This document shows positions 1 to 8,821 of a stretch of DNA of 64,000 nt, one piece after another (within the stretch, counting starts at the first letter, position 1; each line of letters starts with the position of its first letter). Location of the stretch: contig NZ_KB894582.1 in the NCBI RefSeq assembly GCF_000374545.1, positions 124,001 to 188,000 on the forward strand, given 5' to 3'. A program made the translations under genes and the position numbers. This DNA comes from Anaeromusa acidaminophila DSM 3853 (GTDB lineage Bacteria > Bacillota > Negativicutes > Anaeromusales > Anaeromusaceae). The notes under the pieces are model-generated. The model was not told where the DNA came from. It saw only the letters and a program-made list of their open reading frames with translations, and did not search any database.

Positions 1-10
1 GTCAGCCTTT

Positions 11-99
11 GTCAGAAAGCCTCGGCATAGCCCCCACTATGCCTGTGTTTTCTTTCGCGCCTGACGGAAAAATCTTTTGTTTTGGCGGAGCGTTCGCTA
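11..99. repeat. hairpin-forming intergenic repeat, copy A
   Basis: An imperfect palindrome spans about 11-64: GTCAGAAAG and GGCATAG on the left face CTATGCC and CTTTC...CTGAC on the right. Similarity to a second copy at 2607-2691 continues through an AAAAATCTTT-type tail and a GGCG/GAGCG segment. No coding sequence is visible here. The palindrome suggests a REP- or MITE-like element. Confidence 0.6.
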
Positions 100-254
100 A
101 AGTTTCTGCTCCTTGCAGCCACTAGCTTTTGGGACGAAGTTGCTCATTAAGCTAATGGCTGCTGTCGTTTTAGACTCTAACTGTTATTCGGCTTAATCTG
201 ATTTTTTTGTTCTGTGATCATCTTGTTCCAATAAATGTTTTAAATACAACCATT

Positions 255-360
255 GCTCCGTAACCCTCTGAGAAATCCTCCGATTCTCATCGAGACTCTT
301 GTTCAATCGTCTTACCCTCACTCTACTCCCTTTACTCCTGTTGCATTTTCGTACCCTGCG
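255..360. repeat. composite CT-rich intergenic repeat, full copy
   Basis: This copy contains GTAACCCTCTGAG, ATTCTCATCGAGACTCTTG, TTCAATC, and TACTCCCTTTACTCCTG at 324-340. The same modules recur in inverse orientation at 16565-16660 (both halves) and 4041-4057 (exact 17-mer), and partially at 8891-8920 and 17200-17254. No gene lies between 1 and 575; apart from the repeats and the promoter at 380-408, only a structured leader is seen. Confidence 0.6.
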
Positions 361-379
361 CCTCTTAATGGAAGCATTA

Positions 380-408
380 TTGCTTTTAATAAAGATTCGC
401 GATATAAT
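380..408 (+). promoter_or_regulatory. sigma-A type promoter for rnj
   Basis: A -35 box TTGCTT (380-385) and a perfect -10 box TATAAT (403-408) are separated by 17 bp. Transcription would start near 415, giving an rnj leader of about 160 nt. Two small hairpins lie in the leader: AACCA/TGGTT near 469-483 and CTCGC/GCGAG near 493-508, the latter followed by a T-rich run. Confidence 0.55.
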
Positions 409-575
409 TAATGGAATGCATTGAGCGGATAGAAGTCAGCCCCTACTTGGTATACGGAACGGACGGCAACCATATAGTGGTTATATAGGAACTCGCATGC
501 AAGCGAGCTTTCTTTTGTATGTAAAAATGCAGTCGAAAATAAGAAAATTATAATAAAAACATGGAGGATTTTTTA

Positions 576-2246
576 GTGAGATCATCAAAACCAAAAGGAA
601 AATTGCTGGTTATTCCCTTGGGCGGCCTAGGGGAAATTGGCAAGAACATGACGGTGTTTCAGTACGGCGACGACATCGTGATTCTGGATGCAGGTCTGGC
701 ATTCCCGGAAGATGATATGCTGGGCATTGATTTAGTGATTCCGGATATGTCGTATCTGTTTGAAAACCGAGACAAAGTGCGCGGTGTTGTTTTGACCCAT
801 GGTCATGAGGACCATATTGGCGCGTTGTCTTATTTGCTGCGGGAGATTAATGTTCCCGTATACGGCAGTCGCTTGGCCTTGGGTCTTGTGGAAGGCCGCT
901 TGAAAGAAAACCGCGTTGGCAAGTATAATCTGGTGCCGACAAATCCAGGGGATGAGCTGACCTTAGGGGTCTTCAAGATCGGCTTTATTCAGGGCAGTCA
1001 TTCCATTCCTGACGCTTGCGGCATTTACTTCAAAACGCCGGTGGGGACAGTAGTGCATACTGGTGACTTTAAGATTGATCAGACGCCTGTAGACAATAAG
1101 CTCATTGATATTCATAAGTTTGCCGAATTGGGTAATCAAGGCGTGCTGCTTCTGATGTCGGACAGCACCAACGCGGAACGCCCCGGCTATACCGCTTCGG
1201 AGCGGACCGTAACGGCAGCGCTGGACGTGCAGTTCCGGGCCGCGAAAAACCGCATTATTATGGCTAGCTTTGCTTCTAATGTATTGCGTGTGGGCCAAGC
1301 TATCCAGACAGCGGCTAAATACGGCCGTAAAGTAGTAGTAATGGGCCGCAGCATGGTAAACGTGGTGGCGATTTCTACGGAACTGGGCTATTTGGATATT
1401 CCCGAAGGCGTCTTGATTGAGCCTGAAGAAATGAAAAACTACCGCGACGATCAATTGCTGATTTTGACTACCGGCAGCCAGGGCGAGCCGATGGCGGGCT
1501 TGAGCCGCATGGCCTCGGGAACTCATCGTAATGTGGCTGTTGTGCCTGGCGATACGGTAATTATTTCCGCTACGCCGATTCCGGGGAATGAGAAGTCTGT
1601 TTCCCGTACCATCGACAGTCTGCTTCGATTGGGCGCTCATGTAGTATATGAGCGGTCCTCGGGCATTCATGTATCCGGCCATGCCAGCCGGGAAGAGTTG
1701 AAATTGATGCTGAATTTAGTGCGTCCGAAATACTTTATCCCCGTTCATGGCGAGTACCGTATGCTGCGGCAGCACGGCGCATTGGCGGAAGAGATGGGCG
1801 TGCCTTCGGAAAATGTTTTTTACGGTGAAAACGGGCATGTTTTCGAGTTTACGCGCAAAGCGGCGCGCATGGCCGGCAAGGTAAAAGCGGGACGCGTCTT
1901 TATCGATGGCTTGGGCGTGGGCGATGTAGGTAATATTGTAATTCGAGATCGGCAGCAGTTGGCGAACGAAGGGGTTATCATCGTCGTCGTCACGCTGGAT
2001 AAACAGCGGAATGTACTGTTGTCCGGACCGGATTTGGTATCGCGCGGCTTTGTCTATGTGCGCGATGCAGGCGGCTTGATGAACGAGGCGCAGCAAAAAG
2101 TGCGCCAGGCGCTGGATCGTTGCTCGGAGCGCAATTTGAGCGATTGGTCTTCCATCAAAGTGCAAGTCAAGGAAACCCTAGGAAAGTTCCTGATGGAAAA
2201 AACAGGTCGTCGGCCGATGATTCTGCCGATTATCATGGAAGTGTAA
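576..2246 (+). CDS. rnj: ribonuclease J
   Basis: RNase J is a zinc-dependent 5'-3' exo- and endoribonuclease that matures and degrades mRNA and rRNA in the cytoplasm. The protein has 556 residues, the usual length. It shows the metallo-beta-lactamase motif HGHEDH (about residues 75-80), TGDFK (about 170) and the beta-CASP region with PVHGEYRML. I prefer the GTG at 576 over the in-frame ATG at 561 because GGAGG at 563-567 sits about 8 nt upstream of the GTG, and the protein then begins RSSKPKGKL as RNase J proteins do. It stands alone, upstream of the tyrosine T-box, with its own promoter and a long structured leader. I cannot tell the J1 and J2 paralogues apart. Confidence 0.93.
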   Translation: MRSSKPKGKLLVIPLGGLGEIGKNMTVFQYGDDIVILDAGLAFPEDDMLGIDLVIPDMSYLFENRDKVRGVVLTHGHEDHIGALSYLLREINVPVYGSRLALGLVEGRLKENRVGKYNLVPTNPGDELTLGVFKIGFIQGSHSIPDACGIYFKTPVGTVVHTGDFKIDQTPVDNKLIDIHKFAELGNQGVLLLMSDSTNAERPGYTASERTVTAALDVQFRAAKNRIIMASFASNVLRVGQAIQTAAKYGRKVVVMGRSMVNVVAISTELGYLDIPEGVLIEPEEMKNYRDDQLLILTTGSQGEPMAGLSRMASGTHRNVAVVPGDTVIISATPIPGNEKSVSRTIDSLLRLGAHVVYERSSGIHVSGHASREELKLMLNLVRPKYFIPVHGEYRMLRQHGALAEEMGVPSENVFYGENGHVFEFTRKAARMAGKVKAGRVFIDGLGVGDVGNIVIRDRQQLANEGVIIVVVTLDKQRNVLLSGPDLVSRGFVYVRDAGGLMNEAQQKVRQALDRCSERNLSDWSSIKVQVKETLGKFLMEKTGRRPMILPIIMEV

Positions 2247-2254
2247 GACTGGAT

Positions 2255-2283
2255 TTGACAAGAAGAAGGTCTTCGGCTATATT
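2255..2283 (+). promoter_or_regulatory. promoter of the tyrS T-box transcript
   Basis: A consensus -35 box TTGACA (2255-2260), a 17-bp spacer and a -10 box TATATT (2278-2283) lie just after rnj and before the T-box leader. Confidence 0.7.
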
Positions 2284-2299
2284 GATGCATATACGAACA

Positions 2300-2546
2300 A
2301 TGTGACGAATGGGAGAAGTAATGGCAAGGCGTCTTTTAGAGAGCCGGGGGGTGGTGCAACCCGGTAGGCGCGTGCGATGAAATACACCCAGGAGCAGCAG
2401 GTTGAAAATCCTTGCAGGGGTTAGTAGGCTGGGCCGGCGGATCGCCGTTACCGATCATAGTGGAGCGGTCAGTCTTCGGACTGGCAACCAGGGTGGTACC
2501 ACGGGCATAACGGCTCGTCCCTCATTTGAGGGGCGGGCTTTTTTAA
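2300..2546 (+). promoter_or_regulatory. T-box leader, tyrosine type
   Basis: The leader carries the T-box core AGGGTGGTACCACGGG (about 2490-2505) followed by an intrinsic terminator, GCTCGTCCCTC / GAGGGGCGGGC plus a T run (2513-2545). In stem I, GAAATACACCCAGG places the codon TAC (2383-2385) in the specifier position. This fits the next gene, tyrS. Uncharged tRNA-Tyr would stabilise the antiterminator and permit tyrS expression. The terminator is unusually far (about 250 nt) from the tyrS start because a repeat block intervenes. Confidence 0.9.
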
Positions 2547-2606
2547 TTAGGGGCCGCTCACTTCTTCACTGCTCACGCCCCGAAGTATCTTTTTACGCCT
2601 GACAGT

Positions 2607-2691
2607 GTCAGAAAGCCTCGGCAGAGCGCCGCTATGCCTGCGTTTCTTTTCGCGTCAGACGAAAAAATCTTTCTTTTGGGCGAGAGCGCTC
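2607..2691. repeat. hairpin-forming intergenic repeat, copy B
   Basis: This is the second copy of the element at 11-99, again starting GTCAGAAAGCCTCGGCA and ending in an AAAAAATCTTT tail. It lies between the T-box terminator and tyrS. A 9-bp inverted repeat, GGGCCGCTC (2551-2559) and GAGCGGCCC (2699-2707), brackets a 157-bp block around it, as an inserted miniature element would look. Confidence 0.55.
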
Positions 2692-2799
2692 AGAGCACGA
2701 GCGGCCCTTGAAAATGAGAACTAAAGGGTTCTAAAACAAGTAGACCTTTGGAGAGGTTTCTATGAAATTTTGATAGGATAGCAAGAGGAGGAACTTAAA

Positions 2800-4017
2800 A
2801 TGAGTGTATTAGACGTCTTGAAAGAACGCGGCTATGTGCAGCAAATGACCCATGAGGATGAAATTGCCGAGCTGTTGGAAAAGGAAAAGATTACGTTTTA
2901 CATCGGTTTTGATCCGACGGCGGACAGCCTGCATGTGGGGCATTTCTTGGGCATGATGGTTATGGCGCATATGCAGCGCGCCGGACACCGTCCGATCTGC
3001 CTGATTGGCGGCGGTACGGCGATGGTGGGTGATCCGTCGGGCAAGACGGATATGCGCAAAATGATGACGCCGGAAACCATTGAACAAAATGGCGATTGCT
3101 TTAAAAAGCAGATGGCTCGCTTTATTGATTTCAGCGAGGATAAAGCGGTCATGGCCAACAATGCGGATTGGCTGATGCAGTTGAACTATGTCGGCTTTCT
3201 GCGGGAAATTGGCGCGCATTTTTCCGTCAACCGCATGCTGACGGCGGAGTGCTTCAAACAGCGTTTGGAAAAAGGTCTGTCCTTCTTGGAGTTCAACTAT
3301 ATGATCATGCAAGGCTATGACTTTTTAGAACTAAACCGCCGTTACGGCTGCGTTATGCAGATGGGCGGCGATGATCAGTGGTCCAATATTCTTGCAGGCG
3401 CTGATCTGATTCGGCGCAAGGAAAGCAAACCGGCTTTCGGCTTGACTTTTACGCTGCTCACTAAGAGCGACGGCAAGAAAATGGGTAAAACCGAGAAGGG
3501 CGCGCTGTGGTTGGACCCGGAAAAGACCTCTCCGTACGAGTTCTACCAATACTGGCGCAATGTGGATGACGCGGATGTGCAAAAGTGCTTGTCTCTTCTG
3601 ACGTTCCTGCCGATGGAAGAAGTGCGACGCTTGGGAGCGCTTAAAGATCAGGCCATCAACGAAGCTAAGAAAGTGCTGGCTTTTGAAGTAACGAAGCTGG
3701 TTCATGGCGAAGGCGAGGCGGCGAAAGCGAAAGAAGCGGCAGAGGCTCTCTTCGGTGGTTCCGGCGCCTTGGATAACGCTCCTACTGTTACAATTGCCCA
3801 AGCGCAACTCGGCGGCAAGATCATCGACATCATGGCCGAAGGCGGCATTATTGCTTCTAAGAGCGAAGGACGCCGCTTGGTGCAGCAGGGAGGCTTGCTC
3901 CTAGGCGATGCCAAGGTAACAGATTTAGACGCCGTCTTGACGGCGCAGGACTTCACTGACGGCAGCGTGCTGTTGCGTAAAGGAAAGAAAAGCTACTTTC
4001 GCTTAGTCCTGGAGTAA
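2800..4017 (+). CDS. tyrS: tyrosyl-tRNA synthetase
   Basis: This class I aminoacyl-tRNA synthetase charges tRNA-Tyr in the cytoplasm. The 405-residue length is normal for bacterial TyrRS. The HIGH-type signature appears as HVGHF (about residue 47) in [14 protein letters not shown]. The KMSKS loop appears as KMGKT, and a C-terminal S4-type RNA-binding domain includes [13 protein letters not shown]. The ATG follows AAGAGGAGGAACTT. Regulation is by the upstream tyrosine-type T-box. It is monocistronic, closed by the terminator at 4113-4157. Confidence 0.96.
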   Translation: MSVLDVLKERGYVQQMTHEDEIAELLEKEKITFYIGFDPTADSLHVGHFLGMMVMAHMQRAGHRPICLIGGGTAMVGDPSGKTDMRKMMTPETIEQNGDCFKKQMARFIDFSEDKAVMANNADWLMQLNYVGFLREIGAHFSVNRMLTAECFKQRLEKGLSFLEFNYMIMQGYDFLELNRRYGCVMQMGGDDQWSNILAGADLIRRKESKPAFGLTFTLLTKSDGKKMGKTEKGALWLDPEKTSPYEFYQYWRNVDDADVQKCLSLLTFLPMEEVRRLGALKDQAINEAKKVLAFEVTKLVHGEGEAAKAKEAAEALFGGSGALDNAPTVTIAQAQLGGKIIDIMAEGGIIASKSEGRRLVQQGGLLLGDAKVTDLDAVLTAQDFTDGSVLLRKGKKSYFRLVLE

Positions 4018-4020
4018 GGC

Positions 4021-4085
4021 TAGAGGGTTACGGTTTTTAACAGGAGTAAAGGGAGTAATCGGAGGGTACGCTGAGGATTACGGAG
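4021..4085. repeat. composite intergenic repeat, inverse partial copy
   Basis: CAGGAGTAAAGGGAGTA (4041-4057) is the exact reverse complement of 324-340. Flanking GAGGGTTACGG and GGAGGGTACG modules match the same family. A weaker fragment, CGTACCCTCCGGTCACTCTG, lies just past the terminator at about 4176-4195. Confidence 0.55.
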
Positions 4086-4112
4086 TGCGATTTTGAAAAT
4101 GCTTTAAAAACA

Positions 4113-4157
4113 AGAGGCTGTGTCGCTAGGTTAGCGGCGCAGCCTCTGTTGCTTTTT
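4113..4157. terminator. bidirectional terminator between tyrS and the response regulator
   Basis: The stem AGAGGCTG (4113-4120) / CAGCCTCT (4140-4147) has extra internal pairs and T-rich downstream sequence. An A-rich stretch precedes it, so it can serve both the plus-strand tyrS and the converging minus-strand operon. Confidence 0.7.
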
Positions 4158-4206
4158 CGAATCCCTCTTTCGTACCCTCCGGTCACTCTGGTTCTCTTGT
4201 TTGTAT

Positions 4207-4860
4207 TTATCTCTCCTGCAGCGTGCCCATGAGGCCATGCTTGAGAGCGTAGTTGACCAGCTCGCTTTTGCGCGTAGCGCCCACTTTTTCCATCACTCTC
4301 GTTTTATAGGTTTCGACGGTTTTGGCGCTGAGGGTGAGTTTTGGGGCGATTTCAGTAATCGCGTAGCCGTGGACAATATAGCGCAGTACTTCCAACTCGC
4401 GGGTGCTGAGCAGGTCTTCGGGCCGGTCAGCAGCGGCCGTTTCTTCGCCCAAGGTGCGCAGCAAGCGCTGTGAATCCTGCGGCGATAAATAACGGCTGCC
4501 GGATAGGACGGTGCGTACGGCGTCAAAGAATTCCTTATCGACGGCGTTTTTCGTTAAAAAGCCTTGGGCGCCCAGGCGAAAGCCCAGGCGGATGTATTGC
4601 TCGTCTTCGTGCATGGTCAAAAGCAGGATGCGCGTTTGCGGCGAGGCGCTGCGGATGTGTTCGATGCAGGATAGGCCGTCTAAGGCGGGCATGGAAATAT
4701 CGAGAATGATCAAGTCTGGCCGTAAGTCCCGCACTAGCTCAATGGCTTCCAGGCCGTCGGCGGCTTCGCCCACAAGCTCCAAAGAGGGATCTTTTTGCAG
4801 CATGGCTTTGAGGCCGGCGCGGATTAAGCGATGATCATCGGCTAAAATAATGGTATTCAT
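4207..4860 (-). CDS. NarL/UhpA-type response regulator
   Basis: This is a DNA-binding response regulator of 217 residues. The N-terminal receiver has the acidic pair DD (8-9), phospho-acceptor D54 and K104. The C-terminal LuxR-type helix-turn-helix (about 150-210) includes STRELEVLRYIVHGY and SAKTVETYKTRVMEKV. Its ATG overlaps the kinase stop by 4 nt (ATGA), so the two are translationally coupled. With the upstream kinase and lipoprotein it forms a three-gene sensing operon facing the antiporter gene at 7366. By analogy with UhpA or HptR it likely activates that transporter (inference). Confidence 0.9.
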   Translation of the reverse strand: MNTIILADDHRLIRAGLKAMLQKDPSLELVGEAADGLEAIELVRDLRPDLIILDISMPALDGLSCIEHIRSASPQTRILLLTMHEDEQYIRLGFRLGAQGFLTKNAVDKEFFDAVRTVLSGSRYLSPQDSQRLLRTLGEETAAADRPEDLLSTRELEVLRYIVHGYAITEIAPKLTLSAKTVETYKTRVMEKVGATRKSELVNYALKHGLMGTLQER

Positions 4861-6287
4861 GAAGGAGTCTCCTTTGTTAACGGAATTTGGACGCGCAAGA
4901 GGGTGCCTTGCTTGGAGTCGGGAGCGAGGGTGAAACGCCCGCCTAAGAGTTCTACCCGTTCGCGCATGCCTTGGATGCCCAAACGTTCTGTTTCAGCGGT
5001 TTGCTTTTCGCTTACGCCCTGGCCATCGTCGGCCAGTTCAATATATAGCCAATTGCCTTGCTGATGGAAGCGCAGGCGCAGGGAGGAGGCATGAGCATGG
5101 CGGATGATATTCGTGACCCCTTCTTGAACAATGCGGTAGAGCGCTACGGCGACATCGGAGCGCAGGTTCCACTCTTCTTGTTCGCTTTCCAGCGTCCACT
5201 GCAGGGACAGCGGCGTGCAAAGCCGCTCCAGATGCCTTCGTAAGGCGGCGATAAGGCCGATGTCGTCCAAGACCGGCGGACGCAGCTCGACGGCCAAATC
5301 GCGGATGCCTAATAGCACACCCTCGGCAACATCGCGGGAGCGCAGCAGCACTTCCCGGTAGGTGGGATCGTCGGTTTCCTCGGCCAGCATGCGCATGGTC
5401 ACCATTAGGGACGCTAAGGCTTGGCCGGTTTCGTCGTGGAGTTCCCGGGAAATGCGTCTGCGTTCGTCTTCCTGGGCGCGCAGCAAGCGTTCCATAAGAT
5501 GGGCGCGCACGGCTTCCTTTTGCTGCAGTTCCTGCAATAACCGCTCGCGTTCATCCAGGTTTCGGGTTAAGGTGCCGGTCATGGCGTTAAAGGCGGTAGT
5601 GAGGCGCTCTACTTCCGGTGCGCCGCCGCAGGACGCCTGCTTTTGCCATTGCCCGGCGGCGATTTTGTCGGCGACAATGGCAAGCCGTTCTAGCGGCGCG
5701 GTAATGGCTTTGGCGACGCGGCCGCTGGCCAGGGCGGCGACAAAGCAGACTAAAACGGTCAGGAACACTACTTCGGCTAACTTGCCTGTCAAGTATTGCC
5801 TGGCGGCGGAAGTGGACAGACCGACATGCACGCTGCCCAACGACCCTTGCTCGATAGGAGCTGTCATTTCCAGTAGGCGCCCTTCGTTACTGGTAAGCTG
5901 GCGGCTTTGGGGCGATTCGGAAGGCTGGGTTTGGCGGGCTCGTTCGATCAGCGCCGAAGGTACGCCGCCGTCAAAGGTGTGGGCCAAGATGCGCCCGGAG
6001 GTGTCGGAAATAAAGATATAGCGGATGTAGTGGCTGGTTTGCGCGCTTTGGCGCACTTCCTCGCCTAGCGTGTAGTAATCCTCAGCCATGATCATGACGG
6101 CGCTTTTGGACGCTACATGAAAAGCGGTTTCCTGGCCCAAACTTTCTAATTGTTTGTGCAGTAAATCATTGCTGACTTCCCAAATGATGCCGCTCATAAG
6201 TGAGGCCAGCAGCACCAGGAGGACCACGCTGTACATTTGGATACGGCTGCGGATGGAGAGGCGGCTTACGGCCGCGCGGATGTTCAT
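4857..6287 (-). CDS. membrane sensor histidine kinase, HisKA_3 type
   Basis: This 476-residue inner-membrane kinase partners the NarL-type regulator. It has TM1 at about 18-36, an extracytoplasmic sensor region to about 165, TM2 at about 172-187 and HAMP to about 240. A HisKA_3 block with RRISRELHDETGQ places the phospho-acceptor at H284. A HATPase_c domain follows, with RIVQEGVTNIIRHA and ELADDGQGV. I chose the ATG at 6287, which overlaps the stop of the lipoprotein gene by 4 nt (ATGA); 16 further codons upstream are open but would overlap that gene. The sensor domain probably contacts the binding lipoprotein. Confidence 0.9.
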   Translation of the reverse strand: MNIRAAVSRLSIRSRIQMYSVVLLVLLASLMSGIIWEVSNDLLHKQLESLGQETAFHVASKSAVMIMAEDYYTLGEEVRQSAQTSHYIRYIFISDTSGRILAHTFDGGVPSALIERARQTQPSESPQSRQLTSNEGRLLEMTAPIEQGSLGSVHVGLSTSAARQYLTGKLAEVVFLTVLVCFVAALASGRVAKAITAPLERLAIVADKIAAGQWQKQASCGGAPEVERLTTAFNAMTGTLTRNLDERERLLQELQQKEAVRAHLMERLLRAQEDERRRISRELHDETGQALASLMVTMRMLAEETDDPTYREVLLRSRDVAEGVLLGIRDLAVELRPPVLDDIGLIAALRRHLERLCTPLSLQWTLESEQEEWNLRSDVAVALYRIVQEGVTNIIRHAHASSLRLRFHQQGNWLYIELADDGQGVSEKQTAETERLGIQGMRERVELLGGRFTLAPDSKQGTLLRVQIPLTKETPS

Positions 6288-7204
6288 GGCAGAGCCTCGC
6301 GGCGGTCGAAGGCCTTGCGGAAGCTGCTGTACCATTCCTCGCTGGGCGGGACGAAGCGGTCAATGAGGAGGCCTTTGAGGGCTTCCTTTAATTCAGGCTG
6401 CTCATGCAAGTGGAGGAAAAGCTCCTGCAGTTGTTGGCGTTCTTCCGGCGGCATACTGCGTCGCACGACTACCGGTCCGGTACCCATAGCGGGCGAAGTC
6501 TCGATGATGCGTACCGCATCGGCCACTTCGGGGTAATTCTGTCTAGCGTGGTTATAGGCCAGGGTGGAGACGGACGCGCATTGAACGGAGCGATTGGCGA
6601 CGGCATGGAGCGATTTTTCATGACCGTACGTATAAACCGAGTGGGAGAAAAAGCTTTCCGGCGTTTGCCCCAGCTCCTGCAACCTTCTGGATAGATAGAC
6701 GTAGCCGGAATAGCTCATGGGATCGGAAAAGGCGACAGTGCTCCCTTTTAAATCGCTTAATGCTTGGTAGGGGCTGTCTCGGTGCACCAAGATGACGGCG
6801 TTATAAAGAGAGCTGCCCATGCGTTCTTGCGCGGCGATGACGTGCATATCATCCAGGGAAGGGTACACGCCAAAGGCGCCTGCAGGGAAAAAGGCAAGAT
6901 CTGTGCCGCCATTGCGCAGTAAGACCGATACTTCCAAATAGTTGCGCCTGGGGATTAGTACGGCTTGGCGTCCTGTAGCTTGGCCGAGGTAGTCCGCGAT
7001 GCGCCGGAAATGCGCCGCTGTCTCAGCCGGGGAAAGACTGGAGATGACGGCGATGCGCAGGATTTTATCGCTCGTATGCAGCTTGTCCGGCGCGCCCAAA
7101 GGCTGGGTTTGACGAAAATCCACGTCGGGGGCGGTATTGGAACCGCAGGCGGTAAGCAGCATACAGCAAAGCAGCAACCATAAAACACGTGACGGGAAAG
7201 ACAC
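6284..7204 (-). CDS. PhnD-like substrate-binding lipoprotein (sensor component)
   Basis: This predicted lipoprotein has 306 residues. Its signal peptide ends in lipobox LTAC with the lipidated Cys at about position 20. The body resembles periplasmic binding proteins of the phosphate/phosphonate (PhnD) family, with LRIAVISSLSPAETAAHFR and DLAFFPAGAFGVY. The GTG at 7204 is preferred over the TTG at 7225 because GGAGG lies between them, 7 nt before the GTG. No ABC permease or ATPase is nearby; instead it is coupled to a kinase and regulator. It therefore probably presents a ligand to the kinase, as HptA does in staphylococci (inference). The ligand is unknown; an organophosphate is likely from the divergent transporter. 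Confidence 0.82.
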   Translation of the reverse strand: MSFPSRVLWLLLCCMLLTACGSNTAPDVDFRQTQPLGAPDKLHTSDKILRIAVISSLSPAETAAHFRRIADYLGQATGRQAVLIPRRNYLEVSVLLRNGGTDLAFFPAGAFGVYPSLDDMHVIAAQERMGSSLYNAVILVHRDSPYQALSDLKGSTVAFSDPMSYSGYVYLSRRLQELGQTPESFFSHSVYTYGHEKSLHAVANRSVQCASVSTLAYNHARQNYPEVADAVRIIETSPAMGTGPVVVRRSMPPEERQQLQELFLHLHEQPELKEALKGLLIDRFVPPSEEWYSSFRKAFDRREALP

Positions 7205-7365
7205 AGCAAAGCCTCCTTGAATCAAAAAAATACAATGTCAGGAAAAAGCTTACGAAAGCGGGAAGAAATCCTGCCATAAAGTTCAGCCAAATCCCGCTGG
7301 GGTGAAAACTGAACATTTGTAATAATGATAAAGGAAGTTATTATTTTTTAAAAGAGGTGGCAGCT

Positions 7366-8739
7366 ATGTTTTCATTCTTGCAGCCAAGAGCCGCGACGCA
7401 GACGGTGGCGGCGGCCGATGTGGAACGCACGTACAAAGTCTATCGGATTCAAGCTCTTTTAGGCGTGTTTTTCGGCTATATGGCGTATTACATTGTGCGG
7501 AATAATTTTGCTCTTTCTACCCCTTATCTTAAAGCGCAGCTGCATCTGAGCGCAACCGAGGTAGGTATGCTCAGCAGCTATATGTTGATTGCGTACGGCG
7601 TCAGTAAAGGTATTATGAGCAGTCTCGCCGACAAGGCGGATCCAAAGCGCTATATGGCGTTAGGTCTTTTGATGTGTGCGGCGGTCAACTTGACCATGGG
7701 TTTTTCCACTGCTTTTTGGATGTTTGCCGGCTTGGTTGTATTGAACGGCATGTTTCAGGGCATGGGGGTAGGACCTAGCTTTATTACCATTGCTAACTGG
7801 TTTCCCCGGCGGGAACGCGGTATTGTAGGGGCGATCTGGAATATTTCTCATAATGTTGGCGGCGGCATTGTGGCTCCCATCGTTGGCGTGGCCTTTTCGC
7901 TTGTAGGCGGTCCGGAGCACTGGCAGGCGGCGAGCTACCAGGTTCCTGCGCTTGTGGCTGTTTTCTTTGCCATGGTGGTGCTCCTTTTATGTAAGGGGTC
8001 GCCGGCTAGTGAAGGGCTGCCGTCCTTGGCGGAACTGAGACCGGAACAGGCCAATCCGGCGGAGTTGCGGAAAAACAACGCCCAGGCGCCGGAAGACATG
8101 ACCGCTTTTCAGATTTTTTGCCAATATGTATTGAAGAACAAAAACGCCTGGTTCGTTTCCTTGGTGGATACCTTCGTGTATATGGTTCGTTTTGGCATGA
8201 TCAGTTGGCTGCCTATTTATTTATTAGAAGTAAAGCATTTCAGCAAAACCGAAATGGCGATTGCCTTTCTCTTCTTTGAATGGGCGGCTATTCCGTCGAC
8301 TCTTTTTGCCGGGTATCTGTCGGACAAGTTTTTTAAAGGTTACCGGATGCCGCCGGCCATTATCGCTATGTGCTTGATCTTTTTCTGCGTTATCGGCTAT
8401 TGGCAGAGTACGACTCTGTTCTGGACTACGGTCTTTGCGGCGATTGTAGGCTGCTTGATCTACATTCCGCAGTTTTTGGCATCCGTGCAGACGATGGAAA
8501 TCGTTCCTTCCTTTGCCGTTGGTTCAGCGGTAGGATTGCGCGGTTTTATGAGCTATATTTGCGGCGCGTCCTTAGGGACCAGCTTGTTTGGGGTCATGGT
8601 GGACCGGGTAGGTTGGGACGGCGGCTTCTACGTGCTCTTGGGCGGCGTGGTTTGCTGCGTGTTCTTCTGCGTCTTGACGCACCGAGGTGCGCAAAAGCTG
8701 GCTAAAGAACGCGAAGAGCTGCAGCGCGCAGCAAGCTAA
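7366..8739 (+). CDS. MFS organophosphate:phosphate antiporter (GlpT/UhpT/PgtP family)
   Basis: This inner-membrane transporter has 457 residues and about 12 hydrophobic segments. The N-terminal YKVYRIQALLGVFFGYMAYY and YIVRNNFALS segments, together with RRERGIVGAIWNISHNVGG, are typical of the organophosphate antiporters that take up glycerol-3-phosphate, hexose-6-phosphate or phosphoglycerate in exchange for phosphate. The ATG at 7366 follows GAGGTGG (7354-7360); the in-frame GTG at 7357 lies inside that SD. It is divergent from the sensor operon across about 160 bp, which should hold both promoters and the regulator site. The exact substrate cannot be read from sequence. Confidence 0.88.
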   Translation: MFSFLQPRAATQTVAAADVERTYKVYRIQALLGVFFGYMAYYIVRNNFALSTPYLKAQLHLSATEVGMLSSYMLIAYGVSKGIMSSLADKADPKRYMALGLLMCAAVNLTMGFSTAFWMFAGLVVLNGMFQGMGVGPSFITIANWFPRRERGIVGAIWNISHNVGGGIVAPIVGVAFSLVGGPEHWQAASYQVPALVAVFFAMVVLLLCKGSPASEGLPSLAELRPEQANPAELRKNNAQAPEDMTAFQIFCQYVLKNKNAWFVSLVDTFVYMVRFGMISWLPIYLLEVKHFSKTEMAIAFLFFEWAAIPSTLFAGYLSDKFFKGYRMPPAIIAMCLIFFCVIGYWQSTTLFWTTVFAAIVGCLIYIPQFLASVQTMEIVPSFAVGSAVGLRGFMSYICGASLGTSLFGVMVDRVGWDGGFYVLLGGVVCCVFFCVLTHRGAQKLAKEREELQRAAS

Positions 8740-8764
8740 TTGGTCTAAAAATAGTAGAACGTTG

Positions 8765-8816
8765 AATTCGGCTTGGTTGGTGCAGGCATCTGCAACAGCT
8801 AGGCCGAATTTGTTTT
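8765..8816 (+). terminator. terminator after the antiporter gene
   Basis: Stem AATTCGGCTT (8765-8774) / AGGCCGAATT (8801-8810) encloses a second small hairpin (TGCAG/CTGCA) and is followed by TGTTTT. Confidence 0.65.
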
Positions 8817-8821
8817 AATAT

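Noticed and set aside
963-2165. Minus-strand frames of 149-239 codons inside rnj
   Set aside because: Shadows of the conserved RNase J reading frame, with no family features.
2402-2602. 66-codon frame overlapping the tyrosine T-box
   Set aside because: It lies on the T-box core and terminator; the RNA structure explains the conservation.
5362-6021. 219-codon plus-strand frame inside the histidine kinase
   Set aside because: Low-complexity Ser/Arg composition typical of an antisense shadow; the kinase frame has all motifs.
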